Of a stretch of DNA of 50,852 bases, positions 1 to 8,153 are shown piece by piece. Under the pieces are notes generated by a model. It worked only from the letters and a program-made list of their open reading frames with translations, did not search any database and had not been told where the DNA came from. Origin of the DNA: CAZNXJ01 sp964577115 (GTDB lineage: Bacteria > Planctomycetota > Planctomycetia > Pirellulales > Pirellulaceae); assembly GCA_964577115.1 (NCBI GenBank), contig CAZNXJ010000035.1:1-50852 (forward strand), written 5' to 3'. How positions within the stretch are numbered: position 1 is the first letter of the stretch; every line of letters begins with the position of its first letter. The position numbers were made by a program, and so were the translations under genes.

Positions 1-1338
1 GGCGGCTTCGGACCGGCCAACCCAGCACCACTCGACGAGATTCGTGTCCTGTTCGTCCCAGGCCCGGTCGGTCGCGATGTATCCGGGAGCCGACTCGCCG
101 TAGCCCATGACCACGACGAAATCATCCGGCCGCAGAGATTGCGCGAGCAACTGGTATTCGAGATATGATTCGCCTGGCAAGAGAACGAGGCACGCGGAGC
201 CGAAATCGATGGTGGGAATCTCGACGGGCTGACCGGACGCGAGCCTCTTATGCCAGCTCAATCCAAGCGCCGCAAGGCTCTGACGCTTAGGATCCGGATG
301 GTCGAGCTGCCCGGTGAGCTGTTCGACGGAAAAATGTGGTTCCGTGCGGGCTTCGAGCTTCACGGGAACTGACCGATGGGTGATCTGCGAGATCGGCCGC
401 CGCTCGGTACGCCCCCAGGCTTCTACCATTCCGGCATGCAGTTTTTGTGTCAGGATCTCGCGATTCGCATGGCTGCCGTCGTTGTACTTGCCGGCCGTTA
501 CGTTGCCACTGGCACCCGACGCATAGATCTGATGCACTTCCGGCAGCTCGCGCTGGCGGCGCTCCCGCGCGAGGCCCGGAAAGTCGCTCGTTACCCAGCC
601 CGTCGCCCAATAGCTCATCGGATGAATCGCGAAGACGCTCAGCGCGCAGACCGGCGTATCACCATTCCAGAAGCTGAGCGTCTTCAAGTAGGGATCGACC
701 AGTCCCGGCGGCGCTCGGCGATGCGCTTCGAGTCCGCCACTCATACTGCTGCGATCGAAACGCGGGGTTCCGTCATCGTCGAGAAACCGGCGATTGGAAA
801 CCAGGTCGTGCACCACCGCCTGTCCCATTCCGATGTGCGTGATGCTTTGCGCTTTGCCGAGCGACTCACGTAGCGCTTTGGCGGTCGCCTGCACGCATCG
901 TTCGTGATATGGCAGGTCGATAATCGAATTCTTTGCGCCATGCCGTTCGAGAATACGCTGGGCCTCAAGGTCTGCCAGCGGCGCATCGTGCTGATGAATG
1001 GCGGTAACGAGGACCTGGGAGGGCCTTGTGCCGGCGGCTTCGGCGAGCGCGCTGCGCCAGCGGTCGTAGGCATCATTGCGGATCTCGCACCAGTCGATCG
1101 ACACGACGACCATGGGGCTGTCGCCGCCGAGCAGCACAAACCCGTGCGCATACAGAGGATCGACGACGCGACTCGCGGGCGGCGCCGTCGTAGCACCGCC
1201 CAGCAGCGAGTGGCCTATGGGAGGTGTCACCTCGGCCGAGAACGTGGCGAGCCGGAACTCAGGTTCCGCCGCGTCCAGTCTTGAGTCGGAAAGCGCGACG
1301 ATGAGACACGAGAGCAGCAGAAGGAATGGACGCGGCAT
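1..1338 (-). CDS. Neutral/alkaline ceramidase-like secreted protein (3' end missing)
   Basis: The minus-strand frame is open from the ATG at 1338 to the left edge (446 codons), so the C-terminus lies outside the window. Residues 1-24 form a signal peptide (LLLLSCLIVAL core), so the product is exported. It resembles the N-terminal domain of neutral/alkaline non-lysosomal ceramidases, a family of zinc amidases that hydrolyse ceramide. The sequence shows TAIHQHDAP at about 113-120 and AIHP at about 237-240, candidate metal-ligand histidines, and ASGASGNVTAGKYNDG at about 273-288, matching the serine-containing active-site stretch of the family. Planctomycetes carry many paralogues whose substrates are unknown, so ceramide hydrolysis itself is inferred only from family. 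No neighbour suggests a pathway. The frame was read directly from the sequence; other long frames here are shadows. Confidence 0.82.
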   Translation of the reverse strand, partial: MPRPFLLLLSCLIVALSDSRLDAAEPEFRLATFSAEVTPPIGHSLLGGATTAPPASRVVDPLYAHGFVLLGGDSPMVVVSIDWCEIRNDAYDRWRSALAEAAGTRPSQVLVTAIHQHDAPLADLEAQRILERHGAKNSIIDLPYHERCVQATAKALRESLGKAQSITHIGMGQAVVHDLVSNRRFLDDDGTPRFDRSSMSGGLEAHRRAPPGLVDPYLKTLSFWNGDTPVCALSVFAIHPMSYWATGWVTSDFPGLARERRQRELPEVHQIYASGASGNVTAGKYNDGSHANREILTQKLHAGMVEAWGRTERRPISQITHRSVPVKLEARTEPHFSVEQLTGQLDHPDPKRQSLAALGLSWHKRLASGQPVEIPTIDFGSACLVLLPGESYLEYQLLAQSLRPDDFVVVMGYGESAPGYIATDRAWDEQDTNLVEWCWVGRSEAA

Positions 1339-1557
1339 AAGACGCTTACACTACGAGAAACGCGGGAAACGCTCGGCTACGCATCGAACACGATGCGACC
1401 ATTTGCGCCGCGTACTCAGCATAACCGCCGAATTCTCGTGAATACAGCGTTCTCAGGTTAGCACTTGCCGCAAGGTGCTTTCAGGAAAGGCCGGCAGACC
1501 CTGTGCCGAAGCGTAAATCACCCGCCCAAACGCGCGAGGCAATTGCCGGTCGCTGTT

Positions 1558-1911
1558 CTAATACCACCAGCCGTAGTAGCCGCCCCCTGGCGGAATACGA
1601 ATGATGCCGCCGTATGGGGTGAATGCGTAGCCGCCGTACGGATAGTTGTAATAGGCGTACGGCCATGGGTAATAGCGGGGATAGTAGTACCTGTACCCTG
1701 GGTAATACCCGCGATAATAGTTGCGGTAGTAGTTGTACCGCGGTCGATAGCGTCGATCGTAGCGTCCATAGTCTCGAGGCCCCCGGCCGTTCCACCGGTC
1801 CACCGTTTGGTTTGAATACCGCCCGGAAAAGGTCGATGACTGAGCAGCGGCGGGTATCGCCGGAAGCGCGATCGCGGCAGCCGCGACGAGTGACAGGATG
1901 AAATGTTTCAT
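1558..1911 (-). CDS. Small secreted tyrosine/glycine/arginine-rich protein
   Basis: This 117-aa protein has a clear signal peptide (residues 1-23, AAAAIALPAIPAAAQ, cleavage after AAAQ). The mature part is highly biased: from about residue 47 to the end it is dominated by Tyr, Arg, Pro and Gly, with repeated YY and RYYY blocks such as PGYRYYYPRYYPWPYAYY. I recognise no catalytic domain. Such short Tyr-rich exported proteins are seen in planctomycetes and may be cell-envelope or surface components, but that role is inference. It ends in GWWY. It lies 219 bp downstream, in its own direction, of the ceramidase-like gene start and is probably transcribed separately. The signal peptide and the consistent composition argue for a real gene rather than a chance frame. 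Confidence 0.7.
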   Translation of the reverse strand: MKHFILSLVAAAAIALPAIPAAAQSSTFSGRYSNQTVDRWNGRGPRDYGRYDRRYRPRYNYYRNYYRGYYPGYRYYYPRYYPWPYAYYNYPYGGYAFTPYGGIIRIPPGGGYYGWWY

Positions 1912-2091
1912 GGCCCCATTCCTCCACCGGGCTCGCTCTCGGCAAGTGCCCGGAGTGTATCAGTGTGCTGTCTTACGGTCCTTGAAGAAAGCGAAGCACA
2001 CTCCGTGCCCGTCGGTCTCCTTTGGACGTGGGAGAGGCGAAATTAAGAGGGGGGCTATCAGCGGCGAATGTGCGTACCTGTGAGATCCGTG
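1912..2091. other. Intergenic spacer, no gene seen
   Basis: The stretch between the Tyr-rich protein gene and the decayed toxin-like remnant holds only short frames without protein-like character. The first bases (1912-1930) contain cctcc, which on the minus strand reads as GGAGG upstream of the ATG at 1911 and is the likely ribosome binding site of that gene. Confidence 0.5.
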
Positions 2092-2668
2092 CTAAGTTCG
2101 CCCAGGTCGTTGAACTTCACGGAGTTTGGCGTGGGCCGCGACAGAAATTTCTAGTACTCCGGGGGCGGGACCCATTCCTTGTGATAGTGGGGCGTCCGCC
2201 GTGGGTGAGGTGGACACCCGACTTGGTCTGGAAGACCACACTAATGTTACCGCCAACGTCTTTTGAACGGCGTCGTTTTTCGCCAGCGTGGCAAGCGACG
2301 GGAGCGATTTGACGTAGCGTTCGAGCTTCAAAATTTTCGCGGTATCGCCGGCGGGCAGGATGCTGACAGCACTGATCGCGGCCCGAATAGGTTCCGCGGC
2401 AGTGACTGATCAGCGCATTGATTCCATCCGAAATCGGCGTCGGATCGAAGATGCCGATGAGATCGATGGCGAACTGAGCGATATCGAGACGAATGTTCTG
2501 CGGGACTCGAGCAAGTCCGCGCTGGATCGAGGAGGGCAGCAGTGTGAAGTCTTGATAATCAAGGGTGTGCGACGGAGCAGCATATTCGGACTTCGGTGTG
2601 AACGGGTAATCGCATCCTATCGCCGTTTGTTGCCTCGACTTTTTCGATTCTCTCTGGAACTTGGCCGC
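2092..2668 (-). pseudogene. Frameshifted remnant of a polymorphic-toxin (Rhs/pre-toxin type) C-terminal region
   Basis: Two adjacent minus-strand frames together encode a recognisable module. The first frame (2668 to about 2404) reads RVPQNIRLDIAQFAIDLIG then IFDPTPISDGINALIS. Near 2400-2404 the match moves to the other frame, which continues AAISAVSILPAGDTAKILK then LERYVKSLPSLATLAKNDAV before a poorly conserved tail ending at 2092. One extra base would explain the shift. The hydrophobic 'IFDPTPxSDGxNALIS...AAISAxSxLPxxGDxAK' pattern is what I know from the region just before the toxin domain in Rhs-like and other large secreted polymorphic toxins. The open frame begins right after an in-frame TAG at 2669-2671 with no long N-terminal part, so this is a gene fragment. 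No start codon, toxin catalytic motif or immunity gene is visible. Confidence 0.6.
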
Positions 2669-2671
2669 CTA

Positions 2672-2930
2672 TCGACCGAAACCTCGGACTCACCGGCATA
2701 TCCCAAGGAAAGGCCACCTGCTCCTCGGCGCGGGCGAGAGTGGTTCAAGCCGAGCCAGCGAATCTTTCGCTGCCTAAGCAGAATTGATTTGACATGCTCG
2801 AGGCGCGGTGATAACGATAAAAGCACTTGTCTGGGCATTTTTCTGCTTTTCGTCTGCCGCTGACTGCCCGGAGCTTCCGGTTACCAATCGTCGCTGTTCG
2901 ATCTTGGACCTTCGAGCCGCTGAAGCCCCT
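2672..2930. other. Intergenic spacer between toxin remnant and Cys-motif protein
   Basis: I see no convincing gene here. A minus-strand frame (about 2617-2838) is Arg-rich and does not extend the toxin-like homology. The region may hold further decayed upstream parts of the remnant and the promoter of the plus-strand gene starting at 2931, but no clear -35/-10 pair was found. Confidence 0.4.
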
Positions 2931-3368
2931 ATGTTCCCCGCGGGCTCTTACTGCCGAGCTGACCGATCTCGCCGAGGGCGCGTGGTACGCCTCGTCGCGC
3001 TGTTGCTCGTGCTTGTCGTTGGGCTGGCGGCGGAACCTCGCGATGCGCAGGCGAGCTGCGGTGACTATGTCGTGCATCGGGGAACGTCGCGCGACGCGAT
3101 GGTCGATACCGCGCGCTCGACGGCGGACCAGGGGCAAGGAACGGTTCCCTTGGAATCCCGCCCGTGCCGAGGGCCCACGTGTGGCGGATCGACCGATCCG
3201 ATTCAAACACCTCCGCCCGTCAATACTCCGCTTCGCGTCCAGTCGGCCGTTCTCGACAACCCAAGTCAGCTCGCTGATCCCATTCTCTACCACTGGCTTC
3301 GCGACGGTGATCTCAGGCCTCGCGATGGCTACGCCTTCCCGCTGATCGACCCTCCGATCCTCCTCTAG
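2931..3368 (+). CDS. Short secreted Cys-motif protein of unknown function
   Basis: The frame is longer upstream, but the ATG at 2931 gives a sensible 145-aa product: a basic N-terminus (CRADRSRRGRVVR), a hydrophobic segment (LVALLLVLVVGLAAEP) and a signal-peptidase-like site after DAQA. A GTG at 2982 would give a shorter signal peptide and is the alternative start. The mature protein begins SCGDYVVHRG and contains PCRGPTCGG near the middle, then a Pro-rich stretch and a C-terminus rich in Leu, Pro and Asp. I recall similar short planctomycete hypotheticals with the same order (signal peptide, CGDYV, PCxGPxC), which supports a real gene, but no function is known. The Cys residues could form disulfides after export. 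Confidence 0.6.
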   Translation: MFPAGSYCRADRSRRGRVVRLVALLLVLVVGLAAEPRDAQASCGDYVVHRGTSRDAMVDTARSTADQGQGTVPLESRPCRGPTCGGSTDPIQTPPPVNTPLRVQSAVLDNPSQLADPILYHWLRDGDLRPRDGYAFPLIDPPILL

Positions 3369-3727
3369 CCAACCGACGTACGCCTGCCGGATGGCCGGAC
3401 GTTTGCCGCTGCGCATCGCGCGCCTGCGGTAGCTCACGGATGGGGCCGGTAGGGCATGACGGCTTCGCTTCGTCGTTGTCGGACGCGCTCTAGCACGCAT
3501 TGCTCACCCATTTCTGTCGGCACGACACTTGTCGCGGCCGCGCTTCGCGGATGCATGCCGCGCGAGTTTGCTCGCGCAACGCGTCGAGCGGAATGCCAGC
3601 TGGAAGGCTTCCGCACCGCCGACGCGCTAAGGGGCCGGGCCTCTACAGGCCGAGACCGCATGTGACGAATGCCCATTCGATCATTGGCTCGGCTGGTCAA
3701 CTCTGAATTGGGGTCGAGGGTTAAATC
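3369..3727. other. Intergenic spacer with a GC-rich hairpin (3560-3577)
   Basis: No credible gene is present. At 3560-3577 the sequence gcgcgag-tttg-ctcgcgc forms a perfect 7-bp stem with a 4-nt loop. No T-run follows, so it is not a standard intrinsic terminator. The spacer must also carry the promoter of the DUF1559 gene at 3728, but no clear one was identified. Confidence 0.45.
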
Positions 3728-4660
3728 ATGCAACTGAAAACTGCTTTCTCGAAACGCTACGCGTTTACGCTTGTCGAATTGCTCGTTGTCATCGCCATCA
3801 TCGGAATTCTCGTCTCCATTCTTCTACCTGCTGTCCAGCAGGCACGCGCGGCCGCTCGCCGCATGCAGTGCACCAACAACCTCAAGCAGATCGGCATCGC
3901 GCTGCATAACTATCACAGTGCTCACAACATTTTTCCCTTCGGACAAGGCGGTACGGGGAACCAGTATTCGGCGCTCAGTCTGCTGCTCCCGTTCCTCGAG
4001 CAGACCGCCATCTACGACCAGATTGATTTCAAACGCCCCGTGAACGATCCGGTCAATGATGCCCCGCGCTTGATCGAGATCCCGGGATTCCGCTGCCCGT
4101 CGGACCGGAGTGGCAATCCGCAGCCGCAGGCAGGCGGTGCGGTGAACTACTACGGCAACAAGGGTTCGAGCATCTTCTGGCAGGACGTGAATCAGAACGG
4201 CATGTTCTTCTCTCGTCGGTCTATCGGATTCCACGACATCACGGATGGAACCAGCCATACGGCGGCCTTCAGCGAACGTGTGGTGACCGACGGCAACAAC
4301 GGACTTTCGTCACCGAAATCCGATGTGTTTCTGGGGGTCGGCGATCCCACGAACGAGGACGAAGCGGTCGACATGTGTTACGCGGTGGATGTCACGAACC
4401 TCGCCTTTCAATTTCCCATCTTCATGGGCGCTCCCTGGATGCACGGCCAGCACAACTACATGCACGTCGATGGTCCCAACCGCCGCTCATGCGGGTTCTA
4501 CCCGACCAAGGCGACCATGCCGCCGAGCAGTCTGCATGCGAGCGGCGTCAATGTCGTCTTCGCCGACGGAAGTGTTTCGTTCATTGCCGAGACGATCGAC
4601 GTGACCATTTGGCGCGCTCTCGGTACTCGGAACGGCCGCGAGCCGAAGCACGAGTATTGA
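3728..4660 (+). CDS. DUF1559 domain prepilin-like protein
   Basis: This 310-aa protein starts with a type IV prepilin leader: a short basic N-terminus, then FTLVELLVVIAIIGILVSIL from residue 13, with Glu at position 5 of the mature helix. The residue before the Phe is Ala rather than the usual Gly. It continues with the DUF1559 signature AARRMQCTNNLKQIGIALHN and ends with the conserved HASGVNVVFADGSVSFI (about 269-285). DUF1559 proteins are expanded by the dozen in planctomycetes. They are assumed to be exported and processed like pseudopilins, but their job is unknown. A small lipoprotein gene follows at 4738, an arrangement often seen for this family. The pilus machinery elsewhere in this window could process or assemble it, but that is speculation. 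Confidence 0.93.
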   Translation: MQLKTAFSKRYAFTLVELLVVIAIIGILVSILLPAVQQARAAARRMQCTNNLKQIGIALHNYHSAHNIFPFGQGGTGNQYSALSLLLPFLEQTAIYDQIDFKRPVNDPVNDAPRLIEIPGFRCPSDRSGNPQPQAGGAVNYYGNKGSSIFWQDVNQNGMFFSRRSIGFHDITDGTSHTAAFSERVVTDGNNGLSSPKSDVFLGVGDPTNEDEAVDMCYAVDVTNLAFQFPIFMGAPWMHGQHNYMHVDGPNRRSCGFYPTKATMPPSSLHASGVNVVFADGSVSFIAETIDVTIWRALGTRNGREPKHEY

Positions 4661-4737
4661 ACGCGTAGGGTGACAGAGCATTCGTCATCCTGTCTATCAA
4701 CCTTCGCTTGTAGTCCACGTCCCAGCCTCTAACGGAA

Positions 4738-5166
4738 GTGTCGAACCGAATGCTCGTTTCGTATCAGGCCCCTGGGAAGCGCATCGTCCGCCGAGCAGCG
4801 CGCATGGCAGTAGCGCTTGTCGTATTTCTGGTCAGCGGCTGCGGTCCGGACGAAATGGTGTATAAGGTCGATCCCGCACTGGCTCGCTCGACCTTGAGCG
4901 ACGTGCTCGAAAGCTGGAAGGCGGGCGAAACGCCGGACGCCTGGCGCGAGCGCGATCCTGAAATCATCATCCAGGACTTTGACTGGATGAGCGGCAGTAA
5001 GCTCGAGAAATTCGAGCTGCTCCCGGGTGACAAAGCCGTCGATGCCAACTGGTACTGCCCAGTCAAGCTCACCTTGCGCAATGCGACGGGAGTTGTTCAG
5101 CGCGAAGTAACATACCTAGTGAGCACCAACCCGAAGCTTACCGTCTTTCGTCAGGTGGTGCCGTAG
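4738..5166 (+). CDS. Small lipoprotein downstream of the DUF1559 protein
   Basis: The 142-aa product has a basic N-terminus, a hydrophobic stretch (AVALVVFLVSGC) and a lipobox (VSGC), so it is probably a lipid-anchored periplasmic protein. The mature domain of about 105 residues starts GPDEMVYKVDPALAR and has no family I can name. Its pattern (VLESWKAGETP, KLTLRN, REVTYLVSTNPKLTVFR) fits the short lipoproteins that often follow DUF1559 genes in planctomycetes. Start choice is uncertain: GTG at 4738 is used here, but ATG at 4750 also keeps the signal sequence. It lies 77 bp after the DUF1559 gene on the same strand, so co-transcription is likely. Confidence 0.75.
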   Translation: MSNRMLVSYQAPGKRIVRRAARMAVALVVFLVSGCGPDEMVYKVDPALARSTLSDVLESWKAGETPDAWRERDPEIIIQDFDWMSGSKLEKFELLPGDKAVDANWYCPVKLTLRNATGVVQREVTYLVSTNPKLTVFRQVVP

Positions 5167-5186
5167 CACGACGGAAGCATTCGTAC

Positions 5187-5202
5187 TCATTCATTCATTC
5201 AT
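5187..5202 (+). repeat. (TCAT)4 tetranucleotide repeat
   Basis: Four perfect copies of tcat lie in the 76-bp spacer between the lipoprotein gene and the EF-hand/deiodinase-like gene, about 30 bp upstream of the latter's ribosome binding site (ggagg at 5233-5237). Confidence 0.85.
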
Positions 5203-5242
5203 TTACGCAAACTTTCATACGCACGATGTCCCGGAGGTTCTC

Positions 5243-6463
5243 ATGCGCTATTCCGTTTTCGCCGTCCTTTTGGCGTGGCAGGCAACTTGGTGTGTGGCGG
5301 TAGGTGGCGAGGAAAACGCAAGAGCTCCCCGCTCGGAAGCTTCGGGACGCGATGTTGCCAGTGAACCGCTAACTTCGGAGGCCGAGGCGGCGGTTAAGAA
5401 ACTACGGGCCGAGCTGCCTCCGGATTCGGAAGCCATTCTCATGCTGGAAGACATTCTCGCCGGCAGCCGTATGCAGGCGGATAGCGGCTGGTTCGCGGTG
5501 GCAAAGGCGCAGACACGTTATCCCTGGGCTGAAGTCGTGCGGCGGTTTGACCGCGATGGTGACCAGCGCGTCACCGCTAACGAATTCAGTGGCTCGGCCG
5601 AGGACTTCACGCGGCTCGATGCCACCGGAGACCAACAATTGACTGAGGAGGATTTCGTCTGGAATGAACCGTCAACGAAACGGACGCCGGGAATGATGCT
5701 GTTCCTCGAAGCCGATCAGGACGGAAACGGGAAAGTCACGGCCGAAGAATTCAACAAGCTATTTCAGCGATATGATGCGGGTGAGCACGGTTTTCTGGCT
5801 CTCGACGACCTGGCGACGAGCTTTGCGCCGCCGTCGCCTCGCGAGCTGGAGCAGCGCGCGGACCGCCCCAGCCGAAGCACCCTTGTGCTCGGACTACAGC
5901 GCCAGGAAATCGGGTCGTTACAGCCCGGGCCGAATGTCGGCGAGCACGCCCCGAACTTTACTCTCGAGTCGCTTGACGGAAAAACCGTCACGCTTGCGGA
6001 CGAGATCGGTGACAAGCCGGTGGTGCTGATCTTCGGCAATTTCACGTGCGGCCCGTTTCGCAGCCAGGCCGGGAATATCGAGAAACTGTACGAGCGGTAT
6101 CGAGACCGGGCGAAGTTCTTTTTGGTCTATGTCCGCGAGGCGCATCCGACGGATGGCTGGTGGATGAACAGCAATCGGCGTGTCGGCGTCGAAGTTGCGC
6201 AGCCGCGCACCAATGCCGAGCGGCGGGAGGTGGCCGCAACGTGCCAACAACATCTGAATCTCGATCTGCCGTTTCTCGTCGACACGACCGACGACGCCGT
6301 GGGAGCGCGCTACAGCGGCATGCCGAACCGGCTCTACCTGATCGACCGCGAGGGCGAGATTGCCTTTAAGAGCGGTCGCGGCCCGTTTGGTTTCCGGCCA
6401 CGGCAGCTCGAACAAGCGCTCGTACTGCTTATGGCCGACGAGGCGGCACGCACGTCGCAGTAA
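5243..6463 (+). CDS. Secreted EF-hand / iodothyronine-deiodinase-like thioredoxin-fold fusion
   Basis: The ATG at 5243 is preceded by ggagg at good spacing. The 406-aa protein has a signal peptide (YSVFAVLLAWQATWCVAVGG) and then EF-hand loops: DRDGDQRVTANE and DQDGNGKVTAEE are canonical, DATGDQQLTEED is near-canonical, and a degenerate fourth lies around YDAGEHGFLALDD. The C-terminal half (about 225-400) is a peroxiredoxin/thioredoxin fold, and its closest match known to me is iodothyronine deiodinase. It shows NFTCGPFRSQ (Cys at about 269, codon tgc), FLVYVREAHPTDGW and the GRGPFGF motif near the end. Vertebrate deiodinases have selenocysteine at the position of this Cys. The likely role is a calcium-responsive extracytoplasmic redox or dehalogenase-like enzyme, but the activity is not known. 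The PqaA-like gene follows 150 bp downstream. Confidence 0.85.
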   Translation: MRYSVFAVLLAWQATWCVAVGGEENARAPRSEASGRDVASEPLTSEAEAAVKKLRAELPPDSEAILMLEDILAGSRMQADSGWFAVAKAQTRYPWAEVVRRFDRDGDQRVTANEFSGSAEDFTRLDATGDQQLTEEDFVWNEPSTKRTPGMMLFLEADQDGNGKVTAEEFNKLFQRYDAGEHGFLALDDLATSFAPPSPRELEQRADRPSRSTLVLGLQRQEIGSLQPGPNVGEHAPNFTLESLDGKTVTLADEIGDKPVVLIFGNFTCGPFRSQAGNIEKLYERYRDRAKFFLVYVREAHPTDGWWMNSNRRVGVEVAQPRTNAERREVAATCQQHLNLDLPFLVDTTDDAVGARYSGMPNRLYLIDREGEIAFKSGRGPFGFRPRQLEQALVLLMADEAARTSQ

Positions 6464-6613
6464 TGGGAAGTCCCGCATCCACCGCCGGGGCAGGCGGATA
6501 CGCCCACGAATGGGCCGGCCGAATCTTTTGGCGCACGCGGCTATCATGGGACGTACGCCCATCCCTATAGTGGCAGGGCGATATTGCTCGAGCTTCTCCG
6601 AAGGGTCACTCCA

Positions 6614-8035
6614 ATGAATCGCCTCGTGTTCTGCGGAAATCGGACGGTGTGTGTTGTTTGGGTGGTGGCTTGCCTGTTGATGGGGACCGTACACGCACAA
6701 AGTGAAGACGCAAACCGCGCGTTGATCGATTATGTGCAGGCGCCGGATCCTGCGTACGCGTGGAAGCTCGAACGCACCGTTGAAGGCAATCCCGCCTCGG
6801 TGTTGCTCGTTCGCTTGACTTCGCAGCGGTGGCGGTCCGAGCCGGAAGTGGATCGATCGCTCTGGGAGCACTGGCTCATCATTGTGCGTCCCGAGCGGGT
6901 TACATCGGATACAGCCTTCTTGTTGATCGGCGGGGGACGCAATGATTCGGGCCCGCCCGAGCGTCCTGACTCGGTCACGCTGAAGATTGCCGAAGCGACA
7001 AATAGCGTGGTGGCCGAGCTGAAAATGGTCCCCAACCAACCGATCACGTTCCATAGCGATGGACAGCCGCGTTTCGAAGACGATCTGATCGGCTACGCGT
7101 GGAATCAGTATCTCGAGACGGACGACGTTACCTGGCTGCCACGCTTGCCGATGGTCAAAAGCGCGGTGCGCGCGATGGACGCCATCACGGAAGTCATGGC
7201 GACCAAGGAAGGAGGCGAATTACCAATCCGCTCGTTTGTCGTCGGCGGCGGTTCAAAACGCGGCTGGACGACGTGGATGACCGGCGTTGCCGACGCACGC
7301 GTAAAGGCCATTGTTCCCATCGTGATCGACGTGCTGAATGTCGAAGCCTCCATGAAGCACCACGCACAAGTGTATGGCTTCTGGGCGCAGGCCATTGGCG
7401 ACTACTATCGGCACGGCATCATGCAGCGGAGCGACGAGGATCTTCGCAAGATCTATCGGGTCGTCGATCCGTACTTTTATCGCGATCGGCTGAAGATGCC
7501 GAAGTTCATCGTGAATGCCGCCGGCGATCAGTTTTTCTTGCCCGACTCGTCGCAGTTTTACTTCGACGAACTCGACGGCGAAAAATACCTGCGCTACGTG
7601 CCCAATGCCGACCATTCGCTGCGCGGCAGTGATGCGGTGGAGAGCATCGCGGCCTTTTATCACCTGGTCATCAATGATCGGCCTCGCCCGCGGTTTTCAT
7701 GGTCATTCGAGCCGGATGGCGCAATACGCGTTACGGTGCAAGACCGCCCGGCCGAAGTGAAGCTCTGGTCCGCCAGCAACCCGGCGGCACGTGACTTCCG
7801 GCTGAAAACTATCGGCCCGGCGTACAAAAGCCAAACGCTGTCGCCCGAGTCCGACGGCGCGTACGCCGCGCGCGTCCCGGCACCGGCCGAAGGCTGGACT
7901 GCGTATTTCGTCGAACTGACATATGACGTAGGTCTGCCCGTGCCGCTGAAGGTCACGACAGCCGTGCGCGTCACGCCCGAGACGCTTCCGTTCGAGGGAG
8001 TGAATCCGCGCGAAGTTCCGTACGAGGGGCAGTAA
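6614..8035 (+). CDS. PhoPQ-activated pathogenicity-related (PqaA-like) alpha/beta hydrolase
   Basis: The start at ATG 6614 is chosen because it begins directly before a signal peptide (CVVWVVACLLMGTVHAQ); a TTG at 6584 in the same frame would add ten poorly fitting residues. The 473-aa product matches the PhoPQ_related family: YVQAPDPAYAWKLERT near the N-terminus, WEHWLIIVRPERV, a GGGRND motif, and the nucleophile-elbow-like VVGGGSKRGWTTW with Ser at about 213. It then has IVPIVIDVLNV and NAAGDQFFLPDSSQFYFDEL carrying the likely acid Asp, and PNADHSLRG with the likely catalytic His. The family is named for PqaA of Salmonella. The substrate is unknown. The protein is predicted to be exported to the periplasm or beyond. 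Confidence 0.9.
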   Translation: MNRLVFCGNRTVCVVWVVACLLMGTVHAQSEDANRALIDYVQAPDPAYAWKLERTVEGNPASVLLVRLTSQRWRSEPEVDRSLWEHWLIIVRPERVTSDTAFLLIGGGRNDSGPPERPDSVTLKIAEATNSVVAELKMVPNQPITFHSDGQPRFEDDLIGYAWNQYLETDDVTWLPRLPMVKSAVRAMDAITEVMATKEGGELPIRSFVVGGGSKRGWTTWMTGVADARVKAIVPIVIDVLNVEASMKHHAQVYGFWAQAIGDYYRHGIMQRSDEDLRKIYRVVDPYFYRDRLKMPKFIVNAAGDQFFLPDSSQFYFDELDGEKYLRYVPNADHSLRGSDAVESIAAFYHLVINDRPRPRFSWSFEPDGAIRVTVQDRPAEVKLWSASNPAARDFRLKTIGPAYKSQTLSPESDGAYAARVPAPAEGWTAYFVELTYDVGLPVPLKVTTAVRVTPETLPFEGVNPREVPYEGQ

Positions 8036-8153
8036 CATCCATGCCCGCTCAAGCGAATGCCATCGAAAGCGTGCTGTTGAACGCGAAAGCTGCGGCATTG
8101 GATGCTGCGCGGTTCTTTCCACCTGCATACTGACCCCACCGCACGGCGCGACT

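Noticed and set aside
3560..3577. Hairpin gcgcgag-tttg-ctcgcgc as an intrinsic terminator
   Set aside because: No T-run follows on either strand, so it is kept only as a structural note.
5918..7054. Long minus-strand open frame (378 codons) across the deiodinase-like and PqaA-like genes
   Set aside because: It is antisense to two well-supported genes; its composition is Arg/His-rich without any domain, as expected for a GC-rich shadow.
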